A stretch of 64,000 bases of DNA from Haloarcula halobia (GTDB lineage Archaea > Halobacteriota > Halobacteria > Halobacteriales > Haloarculaceae). The first letter of the stretch is position 1, and each line of letters starts with the position of its first letter. Below are positions 8,723 through 17,088 of the stretch, piece after piece. The position numbers were made by a program, and so were the translations under genes. Under the pieces are notes generated by a model. The model was given only the letters and a program-made list of their open reading frames with translations, made no database searches and was not told where the DNA came from. The stretch spans positions 930,001 to 994,000 of the forward strand of contig NZ_CP119787.1 of NCBI RefSeq assembly GCF_029338255.1, given 5' to 3'.

Positions 8723-9316
8723 ATGTCTATACGGGCTGGCGTCCTCGCCGTCCAGGGCGACGTCTCCGAGCACGCAGCGGCCATCGAACGGGCGGCTGCG
8801 GCCCACGGCGACGACGCCGACGTCGTGGAGATTCGGACCGCGGGACTGGTCCCCGACTGTGACGTCTTGCTGCTGCCGGGCGGGGAGTCGACGACCATCT
8901 CCCGGCACGTCCAGCGCGAGGGCATCGCGGGCGAGATCCAGGCTCACGTCGCGGCTGACAAGCCGGTGCTGGCGACGTGTGCCGGTCTCATCGTCGCCTC
9001 GACGGACGCCCAGGACGACCGCGTCGAGACGCTCGGCCTGGTCGACGCCACCGTCCAGCGCAACGCCTTCGGCCGCCAGAAGGACAGCTTCGAGGCGCCA
9101 CTTGAGGTCACCGGGCTCGAGGACCCCTTCCCCGGGGTGTTCATCCGCGCGCCGGTCATCGACAGCGTCGGCGACGACGTCGAGGTACTCGCCGAGTGGG
9201 ACGGTCGCCCGGTCGCCATCCGTGACGGCTCCGTCGTCGGCACCTCCTTCCACCCGGAACTCACCCCCGACTCCCGGATCCACGACCTTGCCTTCTTCCG
9301 GACTGCCGAGGCGTAG
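8723..9316 (+). CDS. pdxT: Pyridoxal 5'-phosphate synthase glutaminase subunit
   Basis: A 197-residue class I glutamine amidotransferase that supplies ammonia to PdxS for vitamin B6 synthesis. The oxyanion motif LLLPGGESTTI (about residues 52-62), the nucleophile cysteine in LATCAGLIV (about 85) and the closing SFHPELTPD histidine/glutamate pair are visible. The start MSIRAGVLAVQGD is the usual one, and TTTTTCGCGTTCG 25-35 bp upstream may hold the promoter. pdxS is not in this window. hisE follows after 36 bp and may be co-transcribed. Confidence 0.95.
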   Translation: MSIRAGVLAVQGDVSEHAAAIERAAAAHGDDADVVEIRTAGLVPDCDVLLLPGGESTTISRHVQREGIAGEIQAHVAADKPVLATCAGLIVASTDAQDDRVETLGLVDATVQRNAFGRQKDSFEAPLEVTGLEDPFPGVFIRAPVIDSVGDDVEVLAEWDGRPVAIRDGSVVGTSFHPELTPDSRIHDLAFFRTAEA

Positions 9317-9352
9317 CGACGGCCTGAAGGGGCCACCCGCCGACCTCCGGGT

Positions 9353-9640
9353 ATGAGCGACGACGTCATCGACGAGGTGTTTGCCGTCATCGAGGACCGC
9401 AAGGAGACCCTGCCGGAGGACTCGTATACGGCCTCGCTGTTCACCCACGAGAAAGGCGAGAACGCCGTCCTGGAGAAACTCGGCGAGGAGACCACCGAAC
9501 TCATCCTCGCGGCGAAAGACGACGACCACGACGAACTCGCCCACGAGGCCGCCGACATCGTCTACCACATGCTGGTCCTGCTGGCGATGAAAGACATGGA
9601 CGTCTCGGACCTGCGGGCGGAACTGGCCGAGCGGCGGTGA
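9353..9640 (+). CDS. hisE: Phosphoribosyl-ATP pyrophosphatase
   Basis: A 95-residue all-alpha NTP pyrophosphohydrolase of the MazG-like fold, carrying out the second step of histidine synthesis. Metal-binding acidic clusters EKLGEETTELILAA and HEAADIVYHMLVLL are characteristic. The start MSDDVIDEV is 36 bp after pdxT. Its last 14 codons and stop are repeated 150 bp downstream (see repeats), but the first copy is complete, so the enzyme itself appears intact. Confidence 0.95.
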   Translation: MSDDVIDEVFAVIEDRKETLPEDSYTASLFTHEKGENAVLEKLGEETTELILAAKDDDHDELAHEAADIVYHMLVLLAMKDMDVSDLRAELAERR

Positions 9641-9651
9641 CGGAATCGTCG
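9593..9651. repeat. hisE 3'-end direct repeat, copy 1
   Basis: This 59-bp block covers the end of hisE (from codons for DMDVSDLRAEL to the stop) and 11 bp beyond. It recurs exactly 150 bp downstream with a single C-to-T difference (9635 versus 9785). Confidence 0.9.
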
Positions 9652-9691
9652 ATCGACCGCGGCCGGCGGGAGCGGTCGATTTTTCCCCAGG

Positions 9692-9734
9692 TTTTTCGGC
9701 GAGTGGTCCGCGCTACGGACCCGACGCCGAAAAA
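9692..9734 (+). terminator. Strong hairpin after hisE
   Basis: TTTTTCGGCG (9692-9701) pairs with CGCCGAAAAA (9725-9734), and an inner stem GGTCCG/CGGACC closes a 5-nt loop. T-runs occur at 9680-9684 and in the stem. It is a plausible transcription terminator or processing site for pdxT-hisE, and lies between the two copies of the hisE 3' end. Confidence 0.5.
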
Positions 9735-9742
9735 GTGGTCAC

Positions 9743-9801
9743 GACATGGACGTCTCGGACCTGCGGGCGGAACTGGCCGAGCGGTGGTGACGGAATCGTC
9801 G
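9743..9801. repeat. hisE 3'-end direct repeat, copy 2 (partial gene duplication)
   Basis: It repeats the last 14 codons and stop of hisE outside any gene: 58 of 59 positions match copy 1. No promoter or start precedes it, so it is a non-coding fragment. The near identity implies a recent duplication or a slipped/gene-conversion event across the hairpin. Confidence 0.9.
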
Positions 9802-9827
9802 GCCGATCGTGACCACCGGTACCTGCC

Positions 9828-10829
9828 TCACTCCTCGCGCTCGTCGGGCAGCGAGACGACGTTCTCGCGACCGATACGGAGCTTCTCTACACGGCCGTCG
9901 TCGGTCAGGTCCGAGACGACCCGGGACGTCTTCGACGCCGACCAGTCGAACGCCTCTGCGATGGCCGACTGTTTCACCTGCCCGCCTCTGTCCTCGAGCA
10001 ACTGGACGACGCGGTCGCCGTCAGTCTGTATCGGTGCTGCCCTGGTTCCCGCGCCTGCTGTCGTTCCCGCTTCGGCCTCGTCGGGCGCGACCTCGTCCGT
10101 GTGTCTGCGCCGGTAGCGGGCGGCGCCGACAAGGGCGGCGGCCAGGCCGAGCGCCCCGACGACGAACGGGACGAGTTCCCACTGGCGGCCGGCCTGTGGC
10201 TGGGTCGTCGACGCCGTCTCGACCCCCGTCTGGGGCACGTACCGAACCTGTGGCCGGTTGTCGGCGAACTCCCGCGGGCCGACCCAGCTGACCGTCCCGT
10301 CCTCGCGCGTCTCGGGGCTCGGGGCCACCTGCGCGACCGCGTGGCTCGAGGGCCCCGTGAGGACGAGCGTGTCGTTGCGCGCGATGAACAGGCCGCCGCC
10401 GAAGACGTCGCCGACGACCAGCGCGTCGCCGTCGGCCCGCGCGAACGCCGTCCAGGTGAACGTGTACTCGACGACGCCCCAGCGTCTGGGCACCTGCTGG
10501 ACGCGCGTCGAGAGCGAGAAGTTCTCGGCGGTCATCGACCGGCCGGTCCCGTCGGCCGCCGTCGCGACGACGCCGGTGAGGCGGTCGCGGAACGGGTCGA
10601 GATACCGCGACTCGTTCTCGCGGACCCGATCCTGGAAGGTCCGGTAGGCCTGGACGTCGGACTCGTCGTGGAGGCGGGTCCGGACGGTGACCGTCCACTC
10701 GGCGTCGCCGTCGGCCGCGACCGAGATCCGCGTCACCGTGTTGTCCGTGTCCGGGAGCGTCTGGGCCGCCCCCGCCTGCGTGACGAGCAGCGCGACCAGC
10801 ACGATCCCCACGACCCGCGTGCCATCCAT
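9828..10829 (-). CDS. Membrane-anchored protein with C-terminal winged helix (surface sensor-like regulator)
   Basis: A 333-residue protein. It has an N-terminal signal or anchor (VVGIVLVALLVTQAGAAQ), an extracytoplasmic beta-rich domain (about 30-210), one transmembrane helix (ELVPFVVGALGLAAALVGAARY, about 222-243) and then a cytoplasmic part ending in a MarR/IclR-like winged helix (RVVQLLEDRGGQVKQSAIAE...WSASKTSRVVSDL, about 275-330). The order is that of haloarchaeal one-component membrane regulators. The outer domain is clearly related to that of the PGF-CTERM protein at 12703-13428. It is divergent from the 11021 gene across a promoter holding three 10-bp repeats. Its ligand is unknown. 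Confidence 0.82.
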   Translation of the reverse strand: MDGTRVVGIVLVALLVTQAGAAQTLPDTDNTVTRISVAADGDAEWTVTVRTRLHDESDVQAYRTFQDRVRENESRYLDPFRDRLTGVVATAADGTGRSMTAENFSLSTRVQQVPRRWGVVEYTFTWTAFARADGDALVVGDVFGGGLFIARNDTLVLTGPSSHAVAQVAPSPETREDGTVSWVGPREFADNRPQVRYVPQTGVETASTTQPQAGRQWELVPFVVGALGLAAALVGAARYRRRHTDEVAPDEAEAGTTAGAGTRAAPIQTDGDRVVQLLEDRGGQVKQSAIAEAFDWSASKTSRVVSDLTDDGRVEKLRIGRENVVSLPDEREE

Positions 10830-10924
10830 CGAGTGGGCATAGTCCCAGCCCGATGAAGTATGTTTCCGACGCTTCAAGTGACGAAAGGACGACACGTTCG
10901 GGAACCACACGACTGCGGCCCGAT

Positions 10925-10954
10925 GCAAGCGTCTGCAAACGTCCGCAAGCGTCC
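10925..10954. promoter_or_regulatory. Three perfect-phase 10-bp tandem repeats in a divergent promoter
   Basis: GCAAGCGTCT, GCAAACGTCC and GCAAGCGTCC follow each other without gaps and are followed by a degenerate fourth unit. A 10-bp period puts all copies on the same helix face, which suits cooperative binding by a regulator, possibly the winged helix of the adjacent minus-strand gene. Confidence 0.5.
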
Positions 10955-11020
10955 GAAAACCGGTGGGAACGAGCGCAACGGTCGTCCGGGTTGATAGTGG
11001 GCTGGAGACATGGAACGGGT

Positions 11021-12706
11021 ATGGAATGGACCAGATTCACGGCCGCCCTCGTGGCGGCGCTCGTCGTGGTCGCCGGCGTCCCGGTGGGTGCGGCGGCGCT
11101 CCTCGACGGGTCGGGCACACACGCACAGTCTGCGGGCAACAGTACGGTGAACGTCACGACCGGCCAGCAGCTCTCGACGGTGCTGTCGGCGACGAGCGAC
11201 GACGTCCAGAGCGAGGTCGACGAGACCGAGTTCGAGGTCGAGTACGAGAACCGCTCGGACGAGCGACGCGCCGAGGTCGTCGCCGAGCGTGGCACCCGGC
11301 TCTCCGAGCGGGCCGACGCCATCCGCGACGACTACGAGAACGCCACGGAGGCCTACGAGGCCGGCGAACTCACGCGTTCGGAGTACGCCCAGCGCATCGC
11401 GACGCTGAACGCGCGGGCGGAGAACCTCGCCGAGAGCCACGACCGGCTCCAGGACCGACTCGGCGACGTCTCGAAGCTCGAACTCCGCGCGGCCGGGTTC
11501 AACCAGACCGAACTGCGGGCCGCCGTCGCGGATCTGGACAGCGTCCGCGGGGCCGGCGCGGCGGCGCTCCTCCAGCGGTTTACCGGGACGAGCGAGGGCG
11601 AGATCGAACTCGAGACCACCGGCGGCCTCACGATCGAAGTCGAGGGCGAGGAAGGGGAGTTCTCGCGGGAGATCACCCGCCCCACCGACGACGACACCTC
11701 GCTGACGGCGAGTCAGGCCGACGCGCTGGACACCGCACGGAGTGCCCTCTCGACGCAGGCCGGCGCGACGTGGCGGCTGCAGCGGGCCAGCGTCCACGAG
11801 GACAGCGGCTACTACGAGTTCGAGTTCGGCTTCCGGACGGCCAACCGGACCGGTGAGGCCGAGATCCGCGTCGACGGCTCCTCGGGCGAGGTCTTCCGCG
11901 TCGAAGAGGAGATCGAACCGAGCGAGGAAGCCGAGGAGCGCGAGGAAGAACGTGAGGAAGACGAGCGGGAAGAAGACGACGAGCGCGAGGACGGCGAGGA
12001 CCGTGAACTGGCGCTGGTCGTCGCGGACGGTGCCATCGCTGCGTCCGAGACCATCACCGTCCAGGCGCTCGAGGACGGCCAGCCCGCCGCGAACGTCTCC
12101 GTCTCGCTGAACGGCGAGTCGGTCGGGACGACCGACTCCGACGGGCTCGTCTCGGTGACGCTCCCCGCTGGCGGCGACGTGGAACTCACCGCGGGGGAGG
12201 GAGAACTCGAGTTCGAACTCGGCGAGGACGAGGGCGAGGTCTACCGTAATCTCCGGGCCGACACCGCGCTCGCGGACGGCACGGTCACGGTGACGCTCAC
12301 CTACCAGGACCGTGGCGTCGCCGACGCCGTCGTCTACGCCAACGACCGACAGGTCGGAACCACCGACAGCGACGGGACGGTCGCGTTCGACGTGCCCAGC
12401 GGCACCGAGGAACTCGACGTCGAGATCGTGAAAGGCGAGTTCGAGGCCGAGTTCGAGTACGAACTCCGGAACGGCTCGCTGGTCCTGACCGACGGCGCCG
12501 ACGGCGAGGTCGAGCGCGAAGACGCGGAATCCGAGGACGACGAGTCTGCGGAGGAAGAGACCGAGGAGCCAGAAGAAGACGAGACCGAGGAGCCAGAAGA
12601 AGACGAGACCGAGGAGCCCGAAGAAGACGAGACCGAGGGCCCTGAGGACGAAGAGACCGAGGAGCCCGAAGAAGACGAGACCGAGGACCCCGAGGACGAT
12701 AGATGA
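11021..12706 (+). CDS. Secreted acidic surface protein with PepSY-like and two carboxypeptidase-regulatory-like domains
   Basis: 561 residues: signal peptide (FTAALVAALVVVAGVPVGAAAL), an alpha-helical, coiled-coil-prone domain (about 40-165), a PepSY-like domain (ALDTARSALS... to GSSGEVFRVEEE, about 230-305), an acidic Glu/Asp spacer, and two beta-sandwich repeats sharing the GTTDSDGxVxxxxP motif. The tail is an EEPEEDET octapeptide repeat. Haloarchaeal DUF7096-type proteins have this N-terminal arrangement, though I cannot confirm the family. The ATG at 11021 directly precedes the signal. The stop overlaps the next start by 4 bp, so the two are translationally coupled. No sorting signal is visible, so the protein may be secreted or held by its neighbour. 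Confidence 0.78.
   Translation: MEWTRFTAALVAALVVVAGVPVGAAALLDGSGTHAQSAGNSTVNVTTGQQLSTVLSATSDDVQSEVDETEFEVEYENRSDERRAEVVAERGTRLSERADAIRDDYENATEAYEAGELTRSEYAQRIATLNARAENLAESHDRLQDRLGDVSKLELRAAGFNQTELRAAVADLDSVRGAGAAALLQRFTGTSEGEIELETTGGLTIEVEGEEGEFSREITRPTDDDTSLTASQADALDTARSALSTQAGATWRLQRASVHEDSGYYEFEFGFRTANRTGEAEIRVDGSSGEVFRVEEEIEPSEEAEEREEEREEDEREEDDEREDGEDRELALVVADGAIAASETITVQALEDGQPAANVSVSLNGESVGTTDSDGLVSVTLPAGGDVELTAGEGELEFELGEDEGEVYRNLRADTALADGTVTVTLTYQDRGVADAVVYANDRQVGTTDSDGTVAFDVPSGTEELDVEIVKGEFEAEFEYELRNGSLVLTDGADGEVEREDAESEDDESAEEETEEPEEDETEEPEEDETEEPEEDETEGPEDEETEEPEEDETEDPEDDR
12563..12706 (+). repeat. 24-bp coding tandem repeats (EEPEEDET octapeptide)
   Basis: Six units of 24 bp start at 12563, 12587, 12611, 12635, 12659 and 12683; the fourth and last are diverged. 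Units 1 and 2 are identical, and units 3 and 5 differ by one third-position change. They encode a highly acidic, proline-spaced tail and probably vary in number between strains by slippage. Confidence 0.85.
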
Positions 12707-13428
12707 GCGGGGCCGGTGGACCGACGCGGCGGCGTATCGCATCGCTCGCTCTCGCCGTCCTGCTCGTCGGGAGCCTGGTGCCTGTGGGGACCGCGAGCGG
12801 GGCCGACCGCTCCGGGGACGCGTTCGTTGTCGATCTCGAGACGGACGGCTCCGCGACGGTAACGCTCCGGTCGACGTTCGACCTGACCACCCAGAGCCAG
12901 CGGGCGGCGTTCCGCGAACTGCGGGACAACGAGACGAAGACCGCCGGACTCCGCGACGGGTTCGCCGAGCGACTCCGGACGGTGGCGGCGGCGACGGCCG
13001 AATCGACCGGTCGGCAGATGGCCGTCGAGAACGCGACGGTGACTGTCGATGCCACCGACTCGGTCGGGACCGTCTCGCTCTCGGCGACGTGGACCGGACT
13101 CGCCGCCGTCGACGACGAACAGGTCACGCTCACCGAACCGTTCGCGTCCTCGTTCGACCCCGAGCACCGGTTCGTCGTCACCGCACCCGACGGCTACGTC
13201 CTCTCGACGGTGACGCCACGGCCCGACGTCGCCGGCACCGAGGGGACCGTCGCGAACTGGGCACCGGACACCAGTCTCGAGGACTTCCGCGTGGTCGCCA
13301 CACCGGCCAGCGACCAGACGCCGCCGCCCGAGGCTACGACCGGGTCGTCAGGACCCGGGTTCGGGATCGCCGTGGCGCTCGGCGCGCTGCTGTCGGCCGG
13401 CGTGCTGGCCCGTCGCCGCGCGCAGTGA
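12703..13428 (+). CDS. PGF-CTERM surface protein, paralogue of the HTH membrane protein
   Basis: A 241-residue protein with a basic N-terminus and signal (SLALAVLLVGSLVPVGTASG) and a beta-rich domain homologous to that of the 9828-10829 protein; compare RELRDNETKTAGLRDGFAERL and AESTGRQMAVENATV with the equivalent RVRENESRYLDPFRDRL and ADGTGRSMTAENFSL. It ends in SSGPGFGIAVALGALLSAGVLARRR, a PGF-CTERM. PGF-CTERM proteins are processed by archaeosortase A and lipid-anchored at the S-layer side. It is translationally coupled (ATGA) to the preceding acidic protein. Confidence 0.85.
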   Translation: MSGAGGPTRRRIASLALAVLLVGSLVPVGTASGADRSGDAFVVDLETDGSATVTLRSTFDLTTQSQRAAFRELRDNETKTAGLRDGFAERLRTVAAATAESTGRQMAVENATVTVDATDSVGTVSLSATWTGLAAVDDEQVTLTEPFASSFDPEHRFVVTAPDGYVLSTVTPRPDVAGTEGTVANWAPDTSLEDFRVVATPASDQTPPPEATTGSSGPGFGIAVALGALLSAGVLARRRAQ

Positions 13429-13503
13429 GTCCCCGCTGACGGGTCGGTTCCGGGCTCGATTCCTGCACTACCGATTGGCTCACCAGCGGAGCGCCCGATC
13501 GCC

Positions 13504-13821
13504 TCACTCCTCGACGGGCGCGAACCGGTGACGGACGACCTCGCTGTCGTCGTCCCACTCGAAGGAGTCGTGGACTCGAGCCAGCCGCTCCCGGTACGCC
13601 TCGAGGTCCTCCGACCCCTCACGCTGGGCGTCGTCGTCGGTCAGATCCCCCAGCGTCCGGTGGGTGACGTCGGTCACCTCGAAGCGCTGGCCGTCAATCT
13701 CGAAGGTGTCGCCCTCCTCGGCGTACTTGTGGCCGCGGTGCAACTGAGTGATTCGTCCCTCGGCCGCCTGCTGCTGGACGTGCTCGTTCGGGAGGATCTC
13801 GCCGGCGTCGATGTGTGCCAT
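13504..13821 (-). CDS. ASCH-domain protein
   Basis: A 105-residue ASCH protein (PUA-like beta-barrel). It shows the N-terminal EGRITQLHRGHKYAEEGDTF strand region, EVTDVTHRTLGDLTDDDA and the C-terminal FEWDDDSEVVRHRF. ASCH domains are thought to bind RNA or modified nucleosides; several have nuclease or amidohydrolase activity, but the activity here is unproven. It is a single gene, divergent from NOG1. Confidence 0.85.
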   Translation of the reverse strand: MAHIDAGEILPNEHVQQQAAEGRITQLHRGHKYAEEGDTFEIDGQRFEVTDVTHRTLGDLTDDDAQREGSEDLEAYRERLARVHDSFEWDDDSEVVRHRFAPVEE

Positions 13822-13912
13822 AGCGGGTCTGCGGACTCGACGGACAAAAGCGTGGCTCGCTCACAGGCCCGATTGAACGCGCTTTTACGCGCTGGTCGTC
13901 TATGACGCCGTA

Positions 13913-14911
13913 ATGAGCCATCCCTTCGAGAATCTCCCGACGACACCGACCGCCGAGGAGGTCATCGACCAGGCCTTCTCGCGGGCGACGCGGGCCGGCG
14001 GCGCGAAAGACGGTGTCGAGGCCCAGCAGTCGATGCTGATGACGGCCTCGAACATCGTCTCGGACAACCTTCAGAACGTCGCCCAATCGTGGCCGACCAT
14101 CGACGACCTGGATCCCTTCTATATCGAACTCGCGGACGCGGTCGTCAGCGAGACCGACCCCGCGGACGACGACGACGGCATCGACGCGCTGAAACAGCAC
14201 CTCTCGGAGATTTCGTGGGCCGGCCGCAAGGCCAAGGAGATTCGCCAGGAGTACGAGGGTCGCCTGGTCCGGGGCGACAAGGACACCGCCCGCAAACTCC
14301 GCAAGCAGGCCTTCGCCCGCATGGCCGACGTGGTCGAAGAGGTCGAGGACGACCTGACAGCCGTCTCGAAGGCCCGGGACGCGCTGAAGGTCCTCCCCGA
14401 CATCCGCCCCGACGAACCGGCCATCGTCGTCGCCGGCTACCCCAACGTCGGCAAGTCCTCCTTCGTCAACCACGTCACCCGCGCCGACAACGCCATCGCC
14501 TCCTACCCCTTCACGACCACGCAGATCCGCGTCGGCCACTTCGAGGACGGGCGCATCCGCTACCAGCTGGTCGACACACCGGGCCTGCTCGACCGGCCCC
14601 CTGAGGACCGAAACGAGATCGAATCACAGGCCGTCAGCGCCCTCGAGCATCTGGCCGACGCCGTGCTCGTGCTCGTCGACCCCAGCGAGGAGTGTGGCTA
14701 CCCGCTCGACCAGCAACTCGCGCTCCGGGACGCCATCGAGGCGCGGTTCGACGTGCCCGTACTGACCATCGCGAACAAGAGTGACCGGTCGACTCACGTC
14801 GAGGCTGACCACTACATGAGCGTCACCGGGGACGACAACGTCGACGCCGTCCTGCAGGCCGCGGTCGACGCCGTCGGCTACGAACTCGAACTGCCCTTCG
14901 ACGACGAGTAA
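13913..14911 (+). CDS. NOG1-family GTPase (ribosome biogenesis)
   Basis: A 332-residue Obg-related GTPase of the archaeal/eukaryotic NOG1 type. An N-terminal helical region (1-165) precedes the G domain with G1 GYPNVGKSS (175-183), G3 DTPG (221-224) and G4 NKSD (288-291). The eukaryotic counterpart acts in 60S ribosomal subunit maturation, and a similar role on the large subunit is inferred. It is monocistronic with a start 3 bp before AGCCATCCC. Confidence 0.93.
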   Translation: MSHPFENLPTTPTAEEVIDQAFSRATRAGGAKDGVEAQQSMLMTASNIVSDNLQNVAQSWPTIDDLDPFYIELADAVVSETDPADDDDGIDALKQHLSEISWAGRKAKEIRQEYEGRLVRGDKDTARKLRKQAFARMADVVEEVEDDLTAVSKARDALKVLPDIRPDEPAIVVAGYPNVGKSSFVNHVTRADNAIASYPFTTTQIRVGHFEDGRIRYQLVDTPGLLDRPPEDRNEIESQAVSALEHLADAVLVLVDPSEECGYPLDQQLALRDAIEARFDVPVLTIANKSDRSTHVEADHYMSVTGDDNVDAVLQAAVDAVGYELELPFDDE

Positions 14912-14939
14912 CGTCGCGAAAACCGACCGCTGTCCGTTC

Positions 14940-15662
14940 TCAGCCCAGTTCGTAGGTGACCTGCACCGTCGCGTCGACGGTCACGGGACCGGGCGAGATG
15001 GTCGTGCGGCCGCCGCCGTCACCGCCCGCGGCGGCCTCCGCGAACATCACGGGGCGACCGTGCTGACTCGTCTGGATGGTGACGACGCCGTCGACGGCCA
15101 GTCCCTCGGCGGCGGCGACCGTCTCGGCGTCGGTGCGCGCCCGGTCCATCGCCACCGAGAGGGCCTCTTCACGGGCGTCCTGCTGGGTCGCCTCGCTCAG
15201 TTCGTAGCGGATGCCGTCGACCCGGTCGGCGCCGGCGTCGACCGCCACGTCGACGAGCGCGCCGACGGTCCCGACGTCGTCGGTCTCGGCCTCGATGGTG
15301 TGGACCGCGACGTAGCCGACCTGTTCACGGCCGTTCTCGGTACGCTCGTAGTCCGGGTGGATACTGAACCGCGACGAGGTGACCGACGCGCCCTCGTCTG
15401 CCAGCGCCTGCTGGACGGCCTCCGCGTCACCACTCACGGCGTTGCGAGCGGCCTCGGCGGTGTCACCGCGCCCGACGGCCGCGACGGTGACCGTCGCGCG
15501 GTCCGGACTGCGTTCGACGCTCGCGTCGGCACTGACGCTGACGGTGGCGTTCTCGGTGGCCTGGGTATCACCGGTCTGTGCGACCGCGAAGCCGACGGCG
15601 CCGGCCACCAGCAGGGCCAGGACGCCGACGACCGGCAGTAATTTCGATGCCATGCCGGACAT
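14940..15662 (-). CDS. SIMPL-domain (DUF541) exported protein
   Basis: 240 residues: an N-terminal membrane/signal segment (LLPVVGVLALLVAGAVGFAVAQ) and a SIMPL/DUF541 domain with VSVSADASVERSPDRATVTVAAVGRG, YVAVHTIEAET and the tail TVDATVQVTYELG. Family members such as BP26 and YggE form cell-surface or periplasmic oligomers and have been linked to oxidative stress. An alternative start MASKLL lies 9 bp downstream and cannot be excluded. It converges with NOG1 and lies 52 bp from the DUF389 gene. Confidence 0.88.
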   Translation of the reverse strand: MSGMASKLLPVVGVLALLVAGAVGFAVAQTGDTQATENATVSVSADASVERSPDRATVTVAAVGRGDTAEAARNAVSGDAEAVQQALADEGASVTSSRFSIHPDYERTENGREQVGYVAVHTIEAETDDVGTVGALVDVAVDAGADRVDGIRYELSEATQQDAREEALSVAMDRARTDAETVAAAEGLAVDGVVTIQTSQHGRPVMFAEAAAGGDGGGRTTISPGPVTVDATVQVTYELG

Positions 15663-15714
15663 AACGGCACGCGAGATGATTACCGCATCGGACGCTCAAA
15701 CCCGGTTTTGAGCG

Positions 15715-16992
15715 TCACGAGCGCTCGACGACGATGTACCGGACCTCGGTCTCGACGTCGACCCCGGCGGCGCTGTCGGCGATGGTGTCGATGCGCCCGG
15801 CGAGGTCGGGCGGGGCGGACCCCGGCGGGATGCCGACGGTGACCACCACCTGGCGCGGCTCCTGGAAGATGACGGTGTTGGTCTGTTCGACCTCGACGTC
15901 GAGGACGCGCAGCGGCGGGTCGACGCTGTCTCGCACCTGGGTCTGAATCTGTGACTCGGTCGTCGCCCGCTGGAACGAGTCGAGCGTGACGCCGCCGAGG
16001 AACGCCGAGAGGACGACGATGGCCGCGATGAGGACGCCGATGCGCTTGATCGTCGCCGTCCGGGCGTTGCCCTCGCGGAACCAGTGTTCCGGCCGGTACC
16101 CCTGGTACCAGAGGCCCACGAGGACGGCGAGGTTGATAGAGAGGACGTTCACCAGTACGAGGACGCCCGACCCGAGGCTGACGAGCGGTTGCCCCCACGC
16201 GATGCCGATTCCCACCGTCGCCGCGGGCGGGATGAGCGCGACGGCTATCATGACCCCGACCAGCGCCGTCGACACGCCGGAGGTGAGACTCAGCACGCCC
16301 GCCGCACCGGCGCCGAGCGCGACCACGAGCGAGAGGAAGTCCGGCGCGACTCGCTCGCGCACCTGGTCGACGGTGGTGACGTCCGCCAGTGGCGGGACGA
16401 CGTTGGCGTACCGGACGACCAGCGCGAAGACGGTAGCGCTCGCGATGGCCAGCACGAGGCCGAACACCTGGAGCTTGACCCCGCGGACGAACAGCTCGTG
16501 GTCGTCGACGACGGTGCCGACGTTGGCGGTCATCGCCGGGCCGATGAGCGGCGCGATGACCATCGACCCGACGACGACGGCCGGCGAGTTCAACAGGAGG
16601 CCCGCGGTGGCGATGACGGCGCTGATGACCGTCATCGCGGTGTAAGTGGTCACCGACGGCGCCAGTGCCTCGGCCTTCGAGGTCAGCTCCTCGCGGGCGA
16701 TGCGGTCCTCGTCTTTCTCCTCGGCGTACCGTTCCTCGAGTTCGTCGAACTCCCTGGAGATGACGGTGCTGGCGTCCATAACCACCGTGTGCCCGTCCTC
16801 GTCGATGCCGACCGCTCGCAGTTCCTCGAGGACCGGTTCCAGGGCGTTCGTCGGCAGGGGGAACGTGACGACGGCGGTGAACTCGCGGTTGCTCGTCTCG
16901 TCGGTGAGGACGTAGTCGATGCCCTCGTCGTCGAGGACCCCGAGCACCGCCTCGCGCTTACCTCTCGGAATCGTAATCTGGACGAACCGCAC
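15715..16992 (-). CDS. DUF389 (TIGR00341) membrane protein
   Basis: A 425-residue protein. Its N-terminal cytoplasmic ACT-like region (VRFVQITIPRGKREAVLGVLDDEGIDYV) is followed by about seven transmembrane helices carrying the family core (SPAVVVGSMVIAPLIGP, SGVSTALVGVMIAVALIPPAA) and an extracytoplasmic C-terminal domain. A GTG start at 16990-16992 fits the family N-terminus; no ATG is available nearby. Function is not established; DUF389 proteins are presumed transport-related. Confidence 0.88.
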   Translation of the reverse strand: MRFVQITIPRGKREAVLGVLDDEGIDYVLTDETSNREFTAVVTFPLPTNALEPVLEELRAVGIDEDGHTVVMDASTVISREFDELEERYAEEKDEDRIAREELTSKAEALAPSVTTYTAMTVISAVIATAGLLLNSPAVVVGSMVIAPLIGPAMTANVGTVVDDHELFVRGVKLQVFGLVLAIASATVFALVVRYANVVPPLADVTTVDQVRERVAPDFLSLVVALGAGAAGVLSLTSGVSTALVGVMIAVALIPPAATVGIGIAWGQPLVSLGSGVLVLVNVLSINLAVLVGLWYQGYRPEHWFREGNARTATIKRIGVLIAAIVVLSAFLGGVTLDSFQRATTESQIQTQVRDSVDPPLRVLDVEVEQTNTVIFQEPRQVVVTVGIPPGSAPPDLAGRIDTIADSAAGVDVETEVRYIVVERS

Positions 16993-17088
16993 GTCCCACG
17001 GTGCGATGCCCGGTGGCAAAAATCCGGGGGTACCCCTCGGCCCGCCCGGAACTGACGCGCTTTTCCCTCCCGGCCCGCTATCCCGGGT

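Noticed and set aside
7518-9356. 612-codon plus-strand open frame
   Set aside because: It is the complement of the PrsW-like gene plus intergenic sequence and part of pdxT; no domain is visible and GC-rich DNA keeps antisense frames open.
9743-9801. A second short gene from the hisE end copy
   Set aside because: It lacks the first 81 codons and any start signal; it is a fragment.
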